Shown here: one piece after another, positions 39,578 through 50,603 of the stretch
How positions within the stretch are numbered: position 1 is the stretch's first letter
How the letters are laid out: every line of letters starts with the position of its first letter
NCBI GenBank assembly: GCA_004431415.1
Contig: QPMI01000052.1
Span: forward strand, 1-57,314
Source of the DNA: Cyanophora paradoxa
Lineage: Eukaryota; Glaucocystophyceae; Cyanophorales; Cyanophoraceae
DNA: 57,314 nucleotides
Direction of reading: 5' to 3'
Notes under the pieces: model-generated
What the model was told of the DNA's origin: nothing
Database searches by the model: none
The model's input: the letters and a program-made list of their open reading frames with translations, nothing else
Made by a program: the position numbers and the translations under genes

Positions 39578-40973
39578 GCTTGAGCTTCTGTTTATTCTAC
39601 GAGTGCGCGTGCAGGTGCCGAAGTGCTGCCAGCTGCAGGCTCGCGTACGCGTGTTTCAGTTTTCTGCGTGCGGCGTACGCGCGTTTAGATCTAGATCTGC
39701 TGCAGTGCCACGGTTCAGCTGGGCGGCTTCTGGGATGCACGTTTGCACTGCGGCAATTGGCGATGCGCGTTCGGTCGTCTAGATCTGCTGTGCACGTCCG
39801 ATCGATAGTGCGCATGCGATGCTAGCGCTGTGGGGCGATATATCGACAGCGCAGCGCTAGCCTGTGCCAGCTGGAGTACTAGTGACGTCGACGTGGTGCG
39901 GCGTACGCTGTGGCTCCGCGGCCGTACGCGTACGCGTGGCACACTGCCAGCGCTACCGGTAGCCGCTGAGCCACGATCGAGCGAATAGAGTGAAGGGCTA
40001 GCCCGGCTCAGCGGCCGCGGCGCCCGGCTACGGTAGCGCCAGCCGCCGTGCACGTGGCACCTGCAGCCTGCAGGCTGCAGCTGGCTGAGCCTGGCTCAGT
40101 GGCCATGGCCGGTCACTGGTGACCGCATGACGCACTGCGCATGCAGCTGTGACGCGGCACTTGCAAAAAAAATCCCTTCACTTGATCCCGGAGCTTATAA
40201 GCTTCGATTGCTCGATATCGCGAAATAGCCCCGGGCCCGTGCACGTACGTGGCGCCGCGGCCACTGGGCAGGCCCATCACGATCACATGTACGTATATAT
40301 ATTTATAAGAGTCAAGCGTACTCAAGGGAATCCCTTAAATCCCTTCACCGAGCCAAGATTATATTACTTGCCCAGCGGGACTTCTCATCGATATCTTAAG
40401 CTTGGCCCCGCGGGCTACCGTACTACGGTATGCATGTACGTACCGTAGTACTAGGCTAGGCCTAGGAAGCTCACTGGCCAGCTCACACGATCATGGTTTA
40501 TTGACGTCATGCTCGCAGCGCTAGTGCTAGTGCTAGTGCTAGCCGCATATACGGTGGCATGCACAGCTGGCCTGGGTCATGGTACCGGTACGTAGCGAGC
40601 GGTCGTGCTGCCAGCCGGCGCCATATGCATGCGCATGCATATGCAGCTGCGTCAGACGGTCAGGTCTCTCGCATCTAGATCTGGCTCTGCTAGTTCACAA
40701 CTAGCTGAGCCTTGAGCTCAATGTCATAATCGAGGGACCTCCCACGGGCCCTCATCTAATATCAGTGCAAGTCGCGATCGCATGAAAACCTGTAATAGCA
40801 ACGCACGCGAAAATCGGAATCAACGCAACACACTGCAAAACTAGCGGAGTGACAATGAGCATGAAGTGAATTCGATCGCGAAATGACAAAGCAAAGTGCG
40901 CATTGCGAAGTGCACAGAGGAAGACAACCAAAGGGGTGGAATCGCTGGGGGCTTCTGGGCGTGCCCACTAGGA
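39578..40973. other. Palindrome-rich spacer, no gene seen
   Basis: No coding exon is recognised. The sequence is dense in self-complementary words (GATC, CTAG, GTAC, CATG, AGCT). Notable: a perfect 22-bp palindrome at 40,622-40,643; an 11-bp inverted repeat at 40,420-40,430 and 40,441-40,451 with a 10-bp loop; and a GCTAGT microsatellite of about four units at 40,519-40,546. Confidence 0.6.
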
Positions 40974-43557
40974 CTAGGCGAGGTTCTGGGCGTGCTCGGT
41001 GGCGGCCGCCGCGAGTGCGTCGGACAAGTCCACCGCGCCCTCCGCCCCGGCCCCAGAGCCGTCCGCCTCCTGCGCGCCCGGACCGGGGCCTTCAGAGGAG
41101 GCGGGGCGCGCTGGGGGGTCGGGGGGCGGGCGCGGGGGCGCACGTCGAAGTCGAAGACGGCGGGGGCCTCCTGCGCGCGCCGGGCGGTCAGGGGCCCAGG
41201 CCGCGCGTGGAGAGAGGCAGGGCCGCGGCGGGCGCGGGGGCCGGGGCGGGGCGGGCCGGGGAGCGGTGGGGTGGAGTGCGGGGGGCACCTGGGCGTCGGC
41301 GAGGTCGGCGGCGGTGTAGGGCGCCGCGTCCACCCTCCACATCGAGATCATGTCGTGCGGCTGCGCACGCGCGGCGGGGCGGGAGGCGCGCCCCGTCAGC
41401 GGCGGGGCGGAGGGTCGAGGGGCGGGCGGGCGGGCCTGGAATTTGGCGAGGGCGGTGGCGGTGCTCGTGAGACCGGCCGTGAAAATCTTCTCCATCTCCG
41501 CCTTCACGTCCGCCGGCCTGCGCGCCGCCCTCTCAAAGAGGCGCCGACCGGGGGCCGGCGGGGCGGGGCGGGACGGGGCGCGGCGGCGCGCGCCTGCACT
41601 GGTCCGAGTCGGCGGCGCCGAGGTCCGCCTTGTTGCTGCACACGAACTTGGCCAGCAGCTGCGGCCCCGCAGCCCTCAGCGCCCACCGCCTCCCGCAGCA
41701 TGCCGCGCGGGGCGACCTCGCGGGCCGGCTTGAGGGCGTTGGCGTGGAAGACGAAGACCTGCGCACGCGCGCGGCGCCGCCTCAGCCTCCAGCGCGGGCT
41801 CCCGGAGGCAGCGGGCGGGGCGGGGCGGGCCTGGCCGTCGCCCGGGACGAAGGGCTTGAAGGTGAGGACGCGGTTCTTCCCGCACTCCGCCGCCCCGATC
41901 TTCGCCAGGTCCCTGCCCCCGGTCCCGGACCCGGCCCGTCACGCCCCAGCGACGCGGAGGAGAAGGTCCGGCGGCTCCCCTAGCCGCCCGCGCAGAGGGG
42001 CGGGGCGGGCGCACCCCTCCTCGTGCTCGCCCTTGAGGACGTCCAGCTTGACCGCGCCTGCGCCCCCCGCCCCCGCCCCCGCTCGGCCCCGCTCGGCCCC
42101 CCCGCAGGGGCGACCGCCGCCGGCCTGCCGCACCGTTGCCCTCCTCCGCGTCCTCCCAGAGGTTCTTGTAGAAGGCCTTGATCGTCGCCTTCGTCAGCTT
42201 CGCCGGCGTCTGCCCCGCCCCCCTGCCCGTCACCCGCCGCGCGCCCTCTCTGGAGTGCGGCGGCGGCCGGCCCGGCTACCTTGTACTCGTCCGGCTTGAG
42301 CAGCGTGCGCTTGAGGTGCCCGCAGCCTGGAGGGGGCGACCGCTGAGCGGGGCCCCCACGTGCATCGGGGGCCGTTGAGGAGGGGGGTACCGAGGTTCTT
42401 GGGGTCGCTGGCAATCCTGCGCGGCGGCTCAGTACCCCTCCCGCACGCTCGGAGGGGTACGCGCACTTCTCCGCCATTGCGTCGCGCTGGTCGGCGGCGG
42501 GTATGTCCGTCGTGTGCGCGCCGTGGTCGCCGGCCTGTACCCCCATCAGGACGGGGAGAATGAACCGGAGCGGGGTGCGGCTGCCTTCTCCGCGAAGTGG
42601 TGTTCGCCGTGGGTGTCCGTGTGGGCGCTGCGCGGCCGCCGTTCGGACAGGGCCGCGTGGAGACACGGCGCCGGGCGGGGCGGGGGGTACGCACTAGAAG
42701 GGCTTGTAACCCGGGATCGCATACTTGTCGATGTACTTCTTCATGACCTACGACGCACCCCGTCGGCCTCGGCCTCGGGCGGCCTCGCGCGGGCGGGGCG
42801 GGGCGGGGCGGGGCGGGGCCGACCTTGTAGACCCTCTCCTCAGAGATGTCCTTGCCGCCCAGCACGAGCTTCTGAAAGGCGGCGAGGGAGAGCAGGAACT
42901 CCCTGCGCGCCCCGCCCCGCGCCCCCACGCGTCGGCAGCGGCTGCGGGGCCCCCCGGGGCGGCGGCCGGCGGGCGGGCGGCGCACGAGATCTCTCCGCCC
43001 GGCGTGTGGATGCCGGCCGTGGTCCCGCGCCCTGTATGGAGCCCCCGAGCGCGTCAGGCCAGCGTCCGAGCGAGCCGGCGGTCGCGCCCGGCCGCCCGGG
43101 CCGCGCGGAAGTGCGCGACGGGCCGGCGCACCGTCGATGCAGACCTTGGTCGTGTAGCGGACGTCTTTGAACTCCGGCTTGCCCAGCTCAATGTGCTTCT
43201 CGAGCTGCGCCGCTGCCGGCTCAGCGGGGCCCAGCACCGGGCTAGCCGGCGCGGCGCGGCGCGGCGGTGAGCCGAAGGCGCACGGCCTTGATGCTGAGGT
43301 TGCCGGGCTTCTGCTCGGAGTCTCCGGCGGCCTCGCGGTCGATCCGGATCGTCTTGTCCGCCCGCCCGCACTTCAGGAAGTTGTCTGCGGCCCCGGGCAC
43401 ACGCCGCCCGCCGTCACCGCACCGCAGACGGGAGCCGCCGTCGCCACGCACCGACGGTCATGTCCTTGGCGCGCGGAGCATCTGTGGTGTCCTTGGGCGC
43501 ATCCTCGGTCGCCTGGGCCTCGTCCGTGGTTTCCCTAGTCTCTTCTTCGAAATTCAT
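40974..43557 (-). CDS. Unrecognised multi-exon protein
   Basis: The ATG at 43,557 begins MNFEEETRETTDEAQATEDA, and an acidic first exon ends at a GTCGGT donor near 43,458. Further exon-like segments follow on the minus strand: NFLKCGRADKTIRIDREAAG, QLEKHIELGKPEFKDVRYTT, AAFQKLVLGGKDISEERVYK, MKKYIDKYAIPGYKPF, LTKATIKAFYKNLWEDAEEG, CGKNRVLTFKPFVPGD, LLAKFVCSNKADLGAADSD, MEKIFTAGLTSTATALAKFQ and MISMWRVDAAPYTAADLADA. It ends EHAQNLA with a stop at 40,974-40,976. The segments have balanced charged and hydrophobic residues typical of a real soluble protein, and short C/G-rich introns separate them. I do not recognise the family. No signal peptide is seen. Exon borders were not all resolved. Confidence 0.55.
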
Positions 43558-44246
43558 GGCACTAGGTGGCTACGGAATCGAACGCCCGACGGCCGAGTGC
43601 AGCCGTGAGCTCCGCGGAGATGAGCTCCGAAGCAGCTAGGGGGGTACCCGCGAGGCGACCAGCTGATAAATTTGATCCGCCGAGGCTTGGCCAAAATTGG
43701 CGGTTCTCGAGCTCGTTCCTTCGTCACTGCGCAGCCGCGCATGCACACACTTTCGAAATTTCCGCCGTGCTTCCTTCTTCTTCTTGCGCCGCACTTCCCG
43801 GGAGTCCCGCTCTGCTGCTCCGGCCGCGCGCACTGCCGGCGCCTAGGCCTTCACCGGCATCGCAAACGTACGCGTTAACTTCGCGATCGGCCCGGCGGCC
43901 AGCAGTGCGGAACCTCGGCGGCGCTTCATGGCGCCGTGCATTCCGAAAGTTCTGCGCACGCGCGGTGCGCTTTCTGCCCTGCGCTCCCTTGGAGGCGGGA
44001 TCCGAGCACCAGCGGGGCGCCGGCTGGTGCTGGCCATAGCCCATGGGACGCCCTCTGATCATTGTACATGGGACGCCCACTGATCATTGTACATACACGG
44101 GACGCTTCGCTGCTATAGAAATCCCTACCTACACTTCGTAATGCCTACCTGGAGCCCCTTGAAATCCCCAACCGTGCGGAGCGGAGAGGCGGGGGCCGGG
44201 CGGCGTCGCAGCGCCGCCAGACCGCCCGCGCGAGGCGCGGCCCGCT
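43558..44246. other. Spacer with a 25-bp tandem repeat
   Basis: No gene is seen between the unrecognised gene and the end of the glucan water dikinase. A 25-bp unit (CATGGGACGCCC followed by CTGATCATTGTA) is repeated in tandem at 44,042-44,066 and 44,067-44,091 with one mismatch, and a third partial copy follows. Both flanking genes are on the minus strand, so this is the promoter region of the first and the 3' region of the second. Confidence 0.6.
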
Positions 44247-47200
44247 CTACACCTGCGGCCGCGTCTGGACCACGAAGAACTTGCCCTTGCTGAAGGCGCC
44301 TGCGCCCCGGCCCGCCCGTCAGCGGCGCGCGTGCGAGCGGGCGGGGCGGGGCGGGGCGGGGCGGGGGCGGCGGACCCTCGATGTCCTGCGGGCTCCCGAG
44401 CGTCTTCTCGATGGTGAGGCCGATCTCGACGACCTTGCACATGAACTCGTGCCGGAACGCGTCGTCCCACACCATCTGCGCGCGCCGCGGCTCGCCGGGG
44501 GCGCGGCCCGCCAGGGCGGGGGGCACGCCGCACCTTCTCGTCGCGGTACTCCACGGTGACCTCCCGCGGCGGCTGCGCGGGCGGGGGCGGTGGGCGGGGG
44601 TACGGCGCCGCGGGGCGAGCGCGGAGGGGGGTACCACGGCGAGGATGGAGTCGTAGAGGCCGGCGCCGGCGTACCCCTCGAGGTCCTCGCCGTTGGAATC
44701 GGAGCGGAAGATGATGCCCCCGCCGAAAAGCGCCGCCCCCTTGCTCGGGAACGCCAGCACCCGCGGGCTCTGCGTCCCCACGCCCCGCCCCATCAGCCAG
44801 CGGCCCGGCCCCGGTCCGGCGAGCCGGCGCGCCTTGGGCGTGTCCTTGCGGCAGGAGAAGGAGAAGGCGCGGCCGGGGTAGGCCCCCACCAGGGTCTCCC
44901 CCAGGCCCACCACGCACTCGGCGTAGATCTCGCCCCTGCCGGGCCCCCGCCGGTCGGTCGGGCGCGCGAGCGGGGGAGGGCCGGCGCAGCCGCCGGACGG
45001 ACCGATCCTGGGTGAAGGGGTTGACGGTGTGGATGACGTACGCGTACTCCGCCTCCACCACCTGCGAGGGGGACGAAGGAGGTGAGGCGCGGGGGGCGGC
45101 GGGCCGGCGCGGGGGGGGGGGGGGGGGGGGGGGGGGGGGCGGGGGCGGGCCTCCTGGACGAGGACGGCCATGATGACCTCGGTCATGTCGATGCCGGCCT
45201 TCTTCGTCGACATGTACGCCCGGTCGTTCCACTTCGACGCCCACACCTGCCCCCACGCCCTCAGCGGGAGAGGGGGGCGGGGGCGGGGGCGGGGGCGGGG
45301 GCGGGCCCGCTTGATGGAGGACCAGCCGTCGTCCCAGGAGGAGAGGCGGCCCCAGAGGCCGGCCTTCTCCATCACCCCCCGCACCGTCGGCGTCAGCTCC
45401 GCCGGCGCCCGCAGCGCCGTCGTCAGCTGCTTCAGCTTCGGCAGCACCTGCGGGGGGAGGGGGGAGCGTCGGCGCCGGCGGGCGGCGGGGCGGGGCGGGT
45501 GCGGGGAGCGGAGGGCGCGCCTCGCCGCGGTTGGCGTCGATCTGGGGGAGGAGCCTCCGGTACTCGGCGTGGATGTCCGCGTTCTCGGGGCTCTCCAGTA
45601 CCCTGCCGCCCCCCGCCTCACGCCGGCCCCAGCGCAGCGGCGGCGCGCGCCGCCCCGCGCACTTCTCGCAGACCCCGAAGGGCAGCGCGGCCGAGGCCGG
45701 CAGGTGGATCCAGTCCGGCAGCTGCCAGAGGCTCACGGGGGCCTTCCGGAGCGAGGCGAGAAGAAGGCGGGGAGGGGAGCCGCGCACCCGCCCGCGGAGG
45801 CCGTTGAGGTTGTTGGACTTGCCGCCGACGACGCCGTGCCCGAACTCGGTGGCGGGAATGGCGTACTTGGAGAACTTGGGCGCCGTGATCTTCTTGCGGG
45901 TCGAGTGGGGCGCGGGGCCGCCGTCGCCGGCGGGGCCGCCGTTCGCCGTGGAGCCGGCCGGCGCCTCGGCGACCTTGACGTCGCCGCCCTTGTCCTGCAT
46001 GATCACCCAGCGGCCCTGCAGCCGCTTCAGCGCCTCCAGCTCCTCTGCGCCCCGCCCCGCCCGGGCCCGTCAGCGCCTTGCAAACGGCGGCGAGGCGGGC
46101 GGGCCCCGGGGCCCCGCGCACCCTCGGAGAAGCAGGTGGCGAAGAGTACGTGCTGGTTGCGCGCCCGCACGGCGCAGTGGGAGAGGATGTCCGGCTGCCC
46201 CCGCCGCCCCGCTCGAGGCGCGCCGCGGGCAGAGGGGGCGCGGGGAGGGGACCTGGTCCGGGGTGATGCAGGCGTTGACCGAGTCGGGGATCTCCTCCTC
46301 GCCCGTGATGCGCCCCGCGATGAGCACCTGCGCCCCGCGCCCGCCCCCTCACCCCGGCCCCGCCCGCCGCGCGGGGCGCGCGGGGCGCGGGGCGGCGCAC
46401 GGTCGCCCGCTCGTAGACCTTCTCCTGCACCTCCGCCAGCGTCGGAACGTACTGCGGCTCCCGGTGAGCGCCGCGCGGCGGCCCCGCGGCGCGGCGGGGG
46501 GCCCCGCGGCACCTCGAGGAAGCCGGCGCCGGAGCCGGGGCTGATGATCTGCCAGTTGCCCATGTCTGCCTTCTTGCGGAGGATGGGGTCGAACTTGCCG
46601 AGGAGCGCCGAGAGGGAGAAGAGCGGGCTCCCGCGGATGATCTCCTCCGTGAAGAGCTTGACGACCCAGCGCTCCAGCCCGAAGCCGGCCCCCAGGTACT
46701 CCGCCTTGGGCTGGATGTGCGACTGGTAGCGCTCCACGAAGAGCCCGAGCACGCGCTTCACGCGGTCCAGCACGGCGCGCAGGTGCAGCAGGCCCGTCCC
46801 CGTCTCGAAGCTGGTCTTCGAGAGGCGCTGCAGCTCCGCCAGGCAGTCCCAGAAGTCCGCCCGGTCCATCGAGATCCTGCCCCCGCCCCCGATCAGGGTT
46901 GGGCGAGGGGGCCGGCGGGGCCGGCGGGGGGCGCACGCGACGTTCTCGAGGACGAGGTTGATGAGGTGCAGCAGCGTCCGAAAGTCCTTCCCGTCCAGCC
47001 GCATCCCTGCGTCCCGCCCGCGGGCCCCGCTGAGCGCGCGCAGGCCAGGAGGGCGGGGGCGGGGGCGGGGCGCGGGGCGGCACCCTCGATGATGACGCGC
47101 AGGTGCTCCTCGATGGAGAGGTCCAGGAACAGCAGGTCGCGCAGCCTGCGCCGCCGCCGCGTTAGCTGCCGGCCGGCCTCCGCGGGCGCCCCCGGGGAGG

Positions 47201-50200
47201 AACGGTTTGGGGGGCGGCGGCGGCGGCTCGGCCGGCCCCTGCGCCTGCTTGCGGGCGTCCCTGCCCTTCTCCCGCCCCTTCTCCTTCTCCTGGCTCTTAG
47301 GGCCCCGATGCGGCTGATCGGAGGGCGCGCTGTCCCCGCCGACGGCGGAGCCGGGCTCCGGCGGGCCCGACGCCTCCCGAGGCGCCTCTGCTGGCGCCGC
47401 GCCGTCCTCGGCCGCGGGCGGGGAGGGCGCGGGGCCGGCCGGGTCGGCGCCGAACGCGCAGGGCCGGCTCATCTCCTTCCCATAGCGGTGGCCCCGCGGG
47501 CGCCCGGCCGGCCCCGGGGGCGGCGGCCCGTAGAGCGGGATTCTGGAGAAGGGCCGCCGCAGTTAAACCCGCCGCCGGCCTCCATTCCGAACAGCACCGC
47601 GGGGCCTAGCCCGCCCCGCCCCGCCCGCCCCGCCCGCCGCCGGCCCGGCCCCGGTGCCCGGACGCCCTATCGCGGGCGGGGCCAGGGGGGCGCACGGTCC
47701 GGAGGCGGCCTTCTTAAGGAGGCCGGAGAGGTTCCTGCGGAACTCCGCCACGCGGCCCAGCTGCGCGACCTGCGGGGGAGGGCGCGTCACGGGCCCCGGG
47801 GCGCGGGGGCGGTAGCGGGGCGGGGCGGGGCGGGGCGGGGCGGGCCTGGTCGGAGGAGTTGCGCTGGGAGAGGATGCCGTCGAGCTGCTTCTGCAGGCCC
47901 CCGTCCAGCGCGTACCTGCCCCGCCGCCCCGCCGCCTCGGCCAGGGGCGCGGGCGGAGGCGGGGCGGCGGGGCGCACCGGCTACTGCCGGCGACGGTGTC
48001 CATGTCCGTGCCCGAGTGCACGGACTTGAGGACGCGCAGGTACTCCTCGAACTCCCTGCCCCGCCCCCCGTCGGCCCCGGCCGCCGCGGCGCGCCCGGGT
48101 GCGGCGCACCGGATCAGGTTGTCCTTCTTGTCGCCGAAGAACTCGGGCGGGGTGCGGATCGCGCGCTCGTAGCTCGCCTGAGAGCGGCGGGTCGGCGGTG
48201 GATGGCACGCGGGTGGGCGGGGGAGGCCCAGGCAGGCGCGGCGCACCATGCGCTCCTTGGAGACGCCGTTCTTCTCGAGGTAGCCGTAGAACTCGCCGAG
48301 GTTCCCGTTAGTGCGCAAAAAGACCAGGTACGCCTCGCAGATCGGCACGTCGTCCGGCGTCGCTGCCGGCCCCGTCAGCCGCCGCTCGGGGGGTCGCGGG
48401 GCGGGCGGGCAGGGGGGCGGGGCCCACTGTTGTTGTGCAGCTTCTGGTGCCACTCCTCCATGAAGGTGCCCCCCCGCTCGGGCAGGTCTGCCGGCGCGCC
48501 TCAGCCCGGGGCCCCGGGGCGGGCGGGGCGGCGCCGGCGCACGGTTCCTGTGCATGATGTGGAGGATGTCGTCGCGGATGCGCTGCCCGTTGCCGCCGCC
48601 CTTCGCCAGCGTCGTGTACATCAGGCGCACCCACTGCGCCGGCCCCGTCAGGCCCGCCCTGGGCAGGAAGCGGGCGGGAGGGGGCGGCGGCGTGCCTCGC
48701 GGTTGACGGGGTTCTGCGCGTACAGGTCCGCGAGGCGGCCCGTGAGCGAGTCCTGCGACGCCGCCAGCTCCCTGCCAGCCCCGTCAGAGGCGGCGCGGCG
48801 GGAGGAAGGGGCGGGCGGCCGGGCGCACCGGGGCTTGGTGTTGTAGCGGCGCTGCCAGTCGAGCTGGCGGATGTACGAGAAGCGGAGCCAGGTGAAGAGC
48901 ATAGCCAGCCGGTGCGGGTCCCCCTGGCACCTGCACGCCCCCGCCGGCGCCTCAGCGGGGCGGCGGCCCATGCGGGGCGGGGCGGGGCGGGGCGGGGCGG
49001 GGCGGCGGGCCTGTCGAGGAGGCCGTTACACATATTGAAGCGGTGCATGAGGGTCCAGGAGCTGTAGTTGACCTCGGCGTTGATGATCTCGTCCGCGACC
49101 TCCCGGTCGATCCCGTCCGCCTCGTTCACCGCCTTGGCCGGCTCCGGCGTCTTCACCGCGATCAGGAAGTTGGCGCCCTTGTTCTTCAGCCACCGGTTGC
49201 CCTGCCCCGCCCCGGCCGCGCCGCCTCAGCGCCGCTGCGAGAAGAAAGGAAGGAAAGGAAGGCGGGGAGCGCGGCGCGCCTTCTCCTCCTTGACGACGAA
49301 GCACATCGCGGCGGGCGCGGCGTCCTCGGGGATGTCGAACGTGATCGTCGACACGCCGATGCGATCGTCTGGAGGAATGTCAGGGAGGTCGAGAAGAGGC
49401 AGAGAGGAGAACAAAAAGGACGGACCGCGGGCCGGGAAGGCCGTCTGGCACGCCTTGTCGTCGAACTGGCGGGTCTTGGGCGGGCGGATCGGCTCGGGGG
49501 CCAGGACCCAGTCGCTTTTCCTCTTTGGCGCAATGCCCCAGTGCAGCACTGTCGCTCCCGGTCAGCGCGCAGCGCGAGGGGCGCGCAGCAGCGGGGCGCG
49601 CCAAGCTCGGCCTCCGAATCTGTGGCCGCCACGATGCGGATCGAGTTCTCGTTCTGCGCGAAGCAATTTCAGCACCGGAGAAATGACGCCCGTCCGCGAG
49701 GCGCTGGCTGCAGCCGCGAGGAGCGAAGCGGTGGGCGGGGCGGCCCTGCGCACCCTCCGCACGTACACGTCGAGGTTGCCGAGCTCGTCGTCGAGCACGA
49801 ACGAAGAAATCTCGCAGTCCTCCGTCTTGAAGTTCTCGCGGTACGCGGGCAGCTTGGACTGCGGGCGGGACGGCTCAGCTCGCGGCCGATTCGAACAGCG
49901 GGCACGAAGGCCGGCGCGCACCTTCTTTGGCGGTTGGAACTTCACAACGAAGTTGTTCCCGCGGTTCTTGAGCCAGCTGTTGCCCCTGGACTGCAAGTCA
50001 GGGCGCGCGGCCGGAGACGGACAGCGTAGCGCGCCTCTTCACGACAAAAGTGATTCCGAGCGGCGCATCGCGCTGCTTCACTTGGAAAGTCAGTGAGTAC
50101 TGTTTTCCTCGCTCTGCGCGTACGCGCAGTGTGAGCCGAGAGCGAGGGACCGAGCGACGGGGACGTCAGATCAAAGGGCACTTGCCGTCCTTCGTGAACG

Positions 50201-50526
50201 GTGTCTGGCACGCGAGCTTGTCGAATACAACCGATCCAGGGGGCCGGATGCTCTCCGGCGATTGCTGCCAGTCTTGCGGAGACTTCAGCGCGACGCCCCA
50301 GTGGCAGACTGCGGGGGCCGATCGGATGAACCCCCGCGTACTGGAGGCGATCGTACGAACCGCAGTTGTCGAGATCTGTGCGCAGCAGAACCTGGAGCAC
50401 GTCCTCGCGTTGCCGCAGGGTTGTGTCCAGCTTGGAGTTCTCGAGCGGGTAGGAGACCGTTCCGAACTCCTCCCAGTCTTCTTCCTCTGCAAGATCGAGC
50501 CGACTGCCATTAAGGAGACTGCCCAT
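44247..50526 (-). CDS. GWD: Alpha-glucan water dikinase (multi-exon)
   Basis: The enzyme transfers the beta-phosphate of ATP to C6 of glucose units in starch-like glucan, priming its breakdown, normally in the plastid or at the glucan granule. From ATG 50,526 (MGSLLNGSRLDLAEEEDWEE) two CBM45-type starch-binding modules can be read: CHWGVALKSPQDW with FDKLACQTPF (about 50,500-50,180) and LHWGIAPKRKSDW with FDDKACQTAFP (about 49,660-49,430). A central region has RIRDDILHIMHRN, RGGTFMEEWHQKLHNN and LRVLKSVHSGTDMD. The phosphohistidine domain carries QPDILSHCAVRARN (His codon 46,177-46,179). The C-terminal ATP-binding domain has SKWNDRAYMSTKKAG, GLGETLVGAYPGRAF, FRSDSNGEDLEGYAGAGLYD and the closing VVQTRPQV, stop 44,247-44,249. 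More than 20 short introns interrupt it, several with GC donors. A transit peptide is not obvious; an upstream exon is possible. Confidence 0.92.
45062..45150 (-). other. GC-AG intron containing an about 30-base G/C homopolymer
   Basis: This 89-bp minus-strand intron joins VIMAVLVQE to VVEAEYAYVIHTVNP in the dikinase. It begins GCCCGCCC and ends CAG. On the plus strand it holds an uninterrupted run of about 30 G at 45,110-45,139, a site prone to sequencing error and quadruplex formation. Confidence 0.7.
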
Positions 50527-50603
50527 GATCGCTGCGGCGCTCCCTAGGCTCTCCGCTGCGTTGCCTCTCGCTCCTCGACCTCACGACAGCTGCGCGCCCG
50601 CGG
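50527..50603. promoter_or_regulatory. Candidate bidirectional promoter between GWD and UGP3-like genes
   Basis: The minus-strand ATG of the dikinase (50,526) and an in-frame plus-strand ATG of the UGP3-like gene (50,604) are 77 bp apart. If the next in-frame ATG of the latter (50,748) is used, the gap is 221 bp. No TATA box is seen. Confidence 0.4.

Noticed and set aside
45170-46729. Large plus-strand open frames across the dikinase
   Set aside because: The minus strand carries the full dikinase motif order; the plus frames are GC-driven shadows.
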